Assembly (NCBI GenBank): GCA_023458855.1
Contig: JAEWWQ010000358.1
Location: 1-7,076 of the forward strand
Length of the DNA stretch: 7,076 bases
Direction of reading: 5' to 3'
Source of the DNA: Bacillota bacterium
Lineage (GTDB): Bacteria; Bacillota; Clostridia; Lachnospirales; Lachnospiraceae
Shown here one piece after another: positions 5,251-7,076 of this stretch. Position 1 is the first letter of the stretch. Each line of letters begins with the position of its first letter. A program made the translations under genes and the position numbers. A model generated the notes under the pieces. The model did no database searches. It had not been told where the DNA came from and was given only the letters and a program-made list of their open reading frames with translations.

Positions 5251-7076
5251 TCACTTACTCACCATCCACTCCTGGAACATGAGCAGATACCAGATCTGCA
5301 CTCTCCATACCCCTTTTTCGATATATTCGTTCCAGATATGGGATACTACATCTGCATTCAGTATGCCCTGCTGCTCTATTGTTTTTTTATCAAGCAGCGT
5401 TTCTGCCCATGCGCGAAGCTTCGGCTCACGAAGCCATTTATCGATTGGAATGGCAAAGCCTGTCTTAGGGCGCTCCATCATTTCCTTTGGTACATAGCGG
5501 TATAGCACATCACGCAAGACCTGTTTTCCTATGCCGTCCTGCCTTAAATAATCAATCGGCAGAGACCATGCGAACTCTACGACATCCTTGTCTAACATCG
5601 GTATTCTGGATTCCAGGGATACTGCCATACCGCACCTGTCTACCTTTACCAGGATATCATCCGGATGATACATCAGCATGTCCATCAGCATAATATTATG
5701 ATGAGCTTCTTCTAAGAATCCCGTTTCATATTCACTATATTTGTAAGGGGGATCGGTATGCGTCTTTGCAATTGCATTCGCGATATTCTCCTCCTGATTT
5801 GATATCTCATATAATTTTTCCGGTCCACGTGCAGCAAGCAGCCTGCCTCTTACACAGAAATCTTTATTTTTGCGCATCGGGGTATGTAATACCAGATCAC
5901 TGCATACCTTTCGGATCGGATAAGGCACTTTGCGCATACGATTCCACAGACCAATGATGGATTCATAAGAATTATAGCCGCAGAATAGTTCATCTCCACC
6001 GTCACCGCTTAAAGACACCGTCACATGTTCCCTTGTCATCCTGCTTACCAGATAGGTCGGAATCTGTGAAGAATCCGCAAAAGGTTCACTGAACATATGG
6101 GAAAGCTTCGGAATCACTTCTTTGGCATCCTTCTCTGTAATATACATCTCCGTATGCTCTGTTCCAAGATGTCTGGCTATCTCTTTTGCAATCGTTGCCT
6201 CATTGTATGCAGCATCTTCCATTCCAATGGTAAAGCTCTTCACTTTATTGGTACTTAGCGACTGCATCAGCGCAACAATGGTACTGCTGTCAATTCCAGC
6301 TGACAGGAATGCTCCGACCGGTACATCGGCTACCATCTGCCCTGCAATAGATTGCTTCAGAAGACGCTCCAACTCATCTGCTGCTTCTGTCCTGCTGCCC
6401 CGAAACAGATTCTTCTGTCCTTTTTTTGCAGCTTCCTTCATTGACCAGAAAGGAGTCAGCACCGGTTCTTGAAATGGGGCCGCAATCTCCAGTATGGTTC
6501 CTGGTTCCAATTTATAGATATTTTTATAGATAGAATACGGTGCCGGAATATAACCATGTACAAAATATACATCCAGAATGTCTGTATTGATCTCATTATC
6601 AAACTCTTTCAATACAGAAATAGAACCAAGGTCAGAGGCAAATACAAAGCCTTCCTGCACAAAGCCATAATAGAGTGGTTTTTCTCCCACTCTATCCCTT
6701 AATAAATATAATTTACTTTTTTCTTTATCATAAAGCGCAAGGGCAAACATACCCTTACACATCGTAATGGTTTCCTGAACACCGAATGCTTCCATTGCCT
6801 CCAGTAAGACTTCTGTATCCGAAGTTCCCCGGAATGCCTGTACAAAGCCTTCTTCCATTAGTTTTTGGGCTATCTCTTTGTAATTATAGATTTCTCCGTT
6901 AAATACCATGACGAATCTTCCGCTATGGGACTCCATCGGCTGCGCACCACTTGGTGTCAGATCCACAATTGACAATCGGCGATGTCCCAGGACTACAGCA
7001 TGGTCTTCGCTGCTCCATACCCCCCCTGCATCCGGACCTCTGTGAAACATACGGTCATTCATGTTGCCAATATTTT
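5251..7076 (-). CDS. asnB: Asparagine synthase-family glutamine amidotransferase (AsnB-like), N-terminus beyond window edge
   Basis: The frame is open to the right edge. The ATG at 7060-7062 is internal: sequence before it stays in frame, and the family's start (Cys2 nucleophile, as in MCGI) must lie outside. Numbering from that Met, the glutaminase domain shows HRGPDAGGVW (7-16), HRRLSIVDL (27-35), FNGEIYNY (54-61), RGTSDTEVLLEA (78-89) and LLRDRVGEKPLYYG (120-133). The synthetase domain shows the ATP pyrophosphatase loop LSAGIDSS (253-260, usual form SGGxDSS), SLSGDGGDELFCGY (350-363), VKVDRCGMAVSLESRIPML (472-490) and RPKTGFAIPI (531-540). The family uses glutamine ammonia and ATP to amidate a carboxyl group, classically aspartate. 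Homologues in polysaccharide clusters, such as WbpS in Pseudomonas aeruginosa O-antigen loci, are linked to amidated uronic acids. Its place upstream of two glycosyltransferases favours a glycan substrate, but ordinary asparagine synthesis is not excluded. Confidence 0.93.
   Translation of the reverse strand, partial: NIGNMNDRMFHRGPDAGGVWSSEDHAVVLGHRRLSIVDLTPSGAQPMESHSGRFVMVFNGEIYNYKEIAQKLMEEGFVQAFRGTSDTEVLLEAMEAFGVQETITMCKGMFALALYDKEKSKLYLLRDRVGEKPLYYGFVQEGFVFASDLGSISVLKEFDNEINTDILDVYFVHGYIPAPYSIYKNIYKLEPGTILEIAAPFQEPVLTPFWSMKEAAKKGQKNLFRGSRTEAADELERLLKQSIAGQMVADVPVGAFLSAGIDSSTIVALMQSLSTNKVKSFTIGMEDAAYNEATIAKEIARHLGTEHTEMYITEKDAKEVIPKLSHMFSEPFADSSQIPTYLVSRMTREHVTVSLSGDGGDELFCGYNSYESIIGLWNRMRKVPYPIRKVCSDLVLHTPMRKNKDFCVRGRLLAARGPEKLYEISNQEENIANAIAKTHTDPPYKYSEYETGFLEEAHHNIMLMDMLMYHPDDILVKVDRCGMAVSLESRIPMLDKDVVEFAWSLPIDYLRQDGIGKQVLRDVLYRYVPKEMMERPKTGFAIPIDKWLREPKLRAWAETLLDKKTIEQQGILNADVVSHIWNEYIEKGVWRVQIWYLLMFQEWMVSK

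Noticed and set aside
4822..5505. Plus-strand open frame of 227 codons crossing the asnB-GT2 gap
   Set aside because: It is antisense to two solid genes, crosses a palindrome, has no family motifs, and its length is explained by the codon pattern of the opposite strand.
7060..7062. ATG as the start of the asnB-like gene
   Set aside because: The frame continues upstream to the window edge, and a start here would remove the catalytic N-terminal Cys and the first strand of the glutaminase domain.

Overview
The window is part of a surface-polysaccharide or glycan assembly locus, with every recognisable gene on the minus strand. In transcription order (right to left) they are: a class II amidotransferase of the asparagine synthase (AsnB) family that enters from the right edge; a GT2 family glycosyltransferase; a GT11 alpha-1,2-fucosyltransferase-like enzyme; a PglK-type ABC flippase; and a second, divergent GT11-like glycosyltransferase that runs off the left edge. 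The organism is probably an anaerobic member of the Bacillota, most likely Lachnospiraceae-like. I infer this from moderate GC content, strong AGGAGG-type ribosome binding sites, a consensus sigma-A-type promoter and the general look of the proteins. No marker gene is present to prove it.

Layout: asnB-like (5251 to right edge), a 192-nt gap, GT2 (3985-5058), a 32-nt gap, GT11 (3101-3952), a 350-nt gap, ABC flippase (1008-2750), a 22-nt gap, GT11-like (left edge to 985). The two larger gaps are not plain spacers. The 5059-5250 gap is dominated by a long imperfect palindrome (5080-5210). The 2751-3100 gap holds a 13-bp hairpin just after the GT11 stop, a second nested palindrome (2861-3058), and then a near-consensus promoter (2810-2838) that should start a separate transcript for the flippase and the last glycosyltransferase.

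Inferred cooperation: the glycosyltransferases add sugars (one probably fucose) to a lipid-linked oligosaccharide at the cytoplasmic face of the membrane. The AsnB-like enzyme may convert a carboxyl group, for example on a uronic acid, to an amide. The ABC protein would flip the lipid-linked product across the membrane. No polymerase, initiating transferase or nucleotide-sugar synthesis genes lie in this window, so the locus must extend beyond it or rely on genes elsewhere.

I see no CRISPR array, transposase, tRNA or rRNA. The proteins belong to known families. The least explained material is the pair of long intergenic palindromes and the divergent GT11-like protein.
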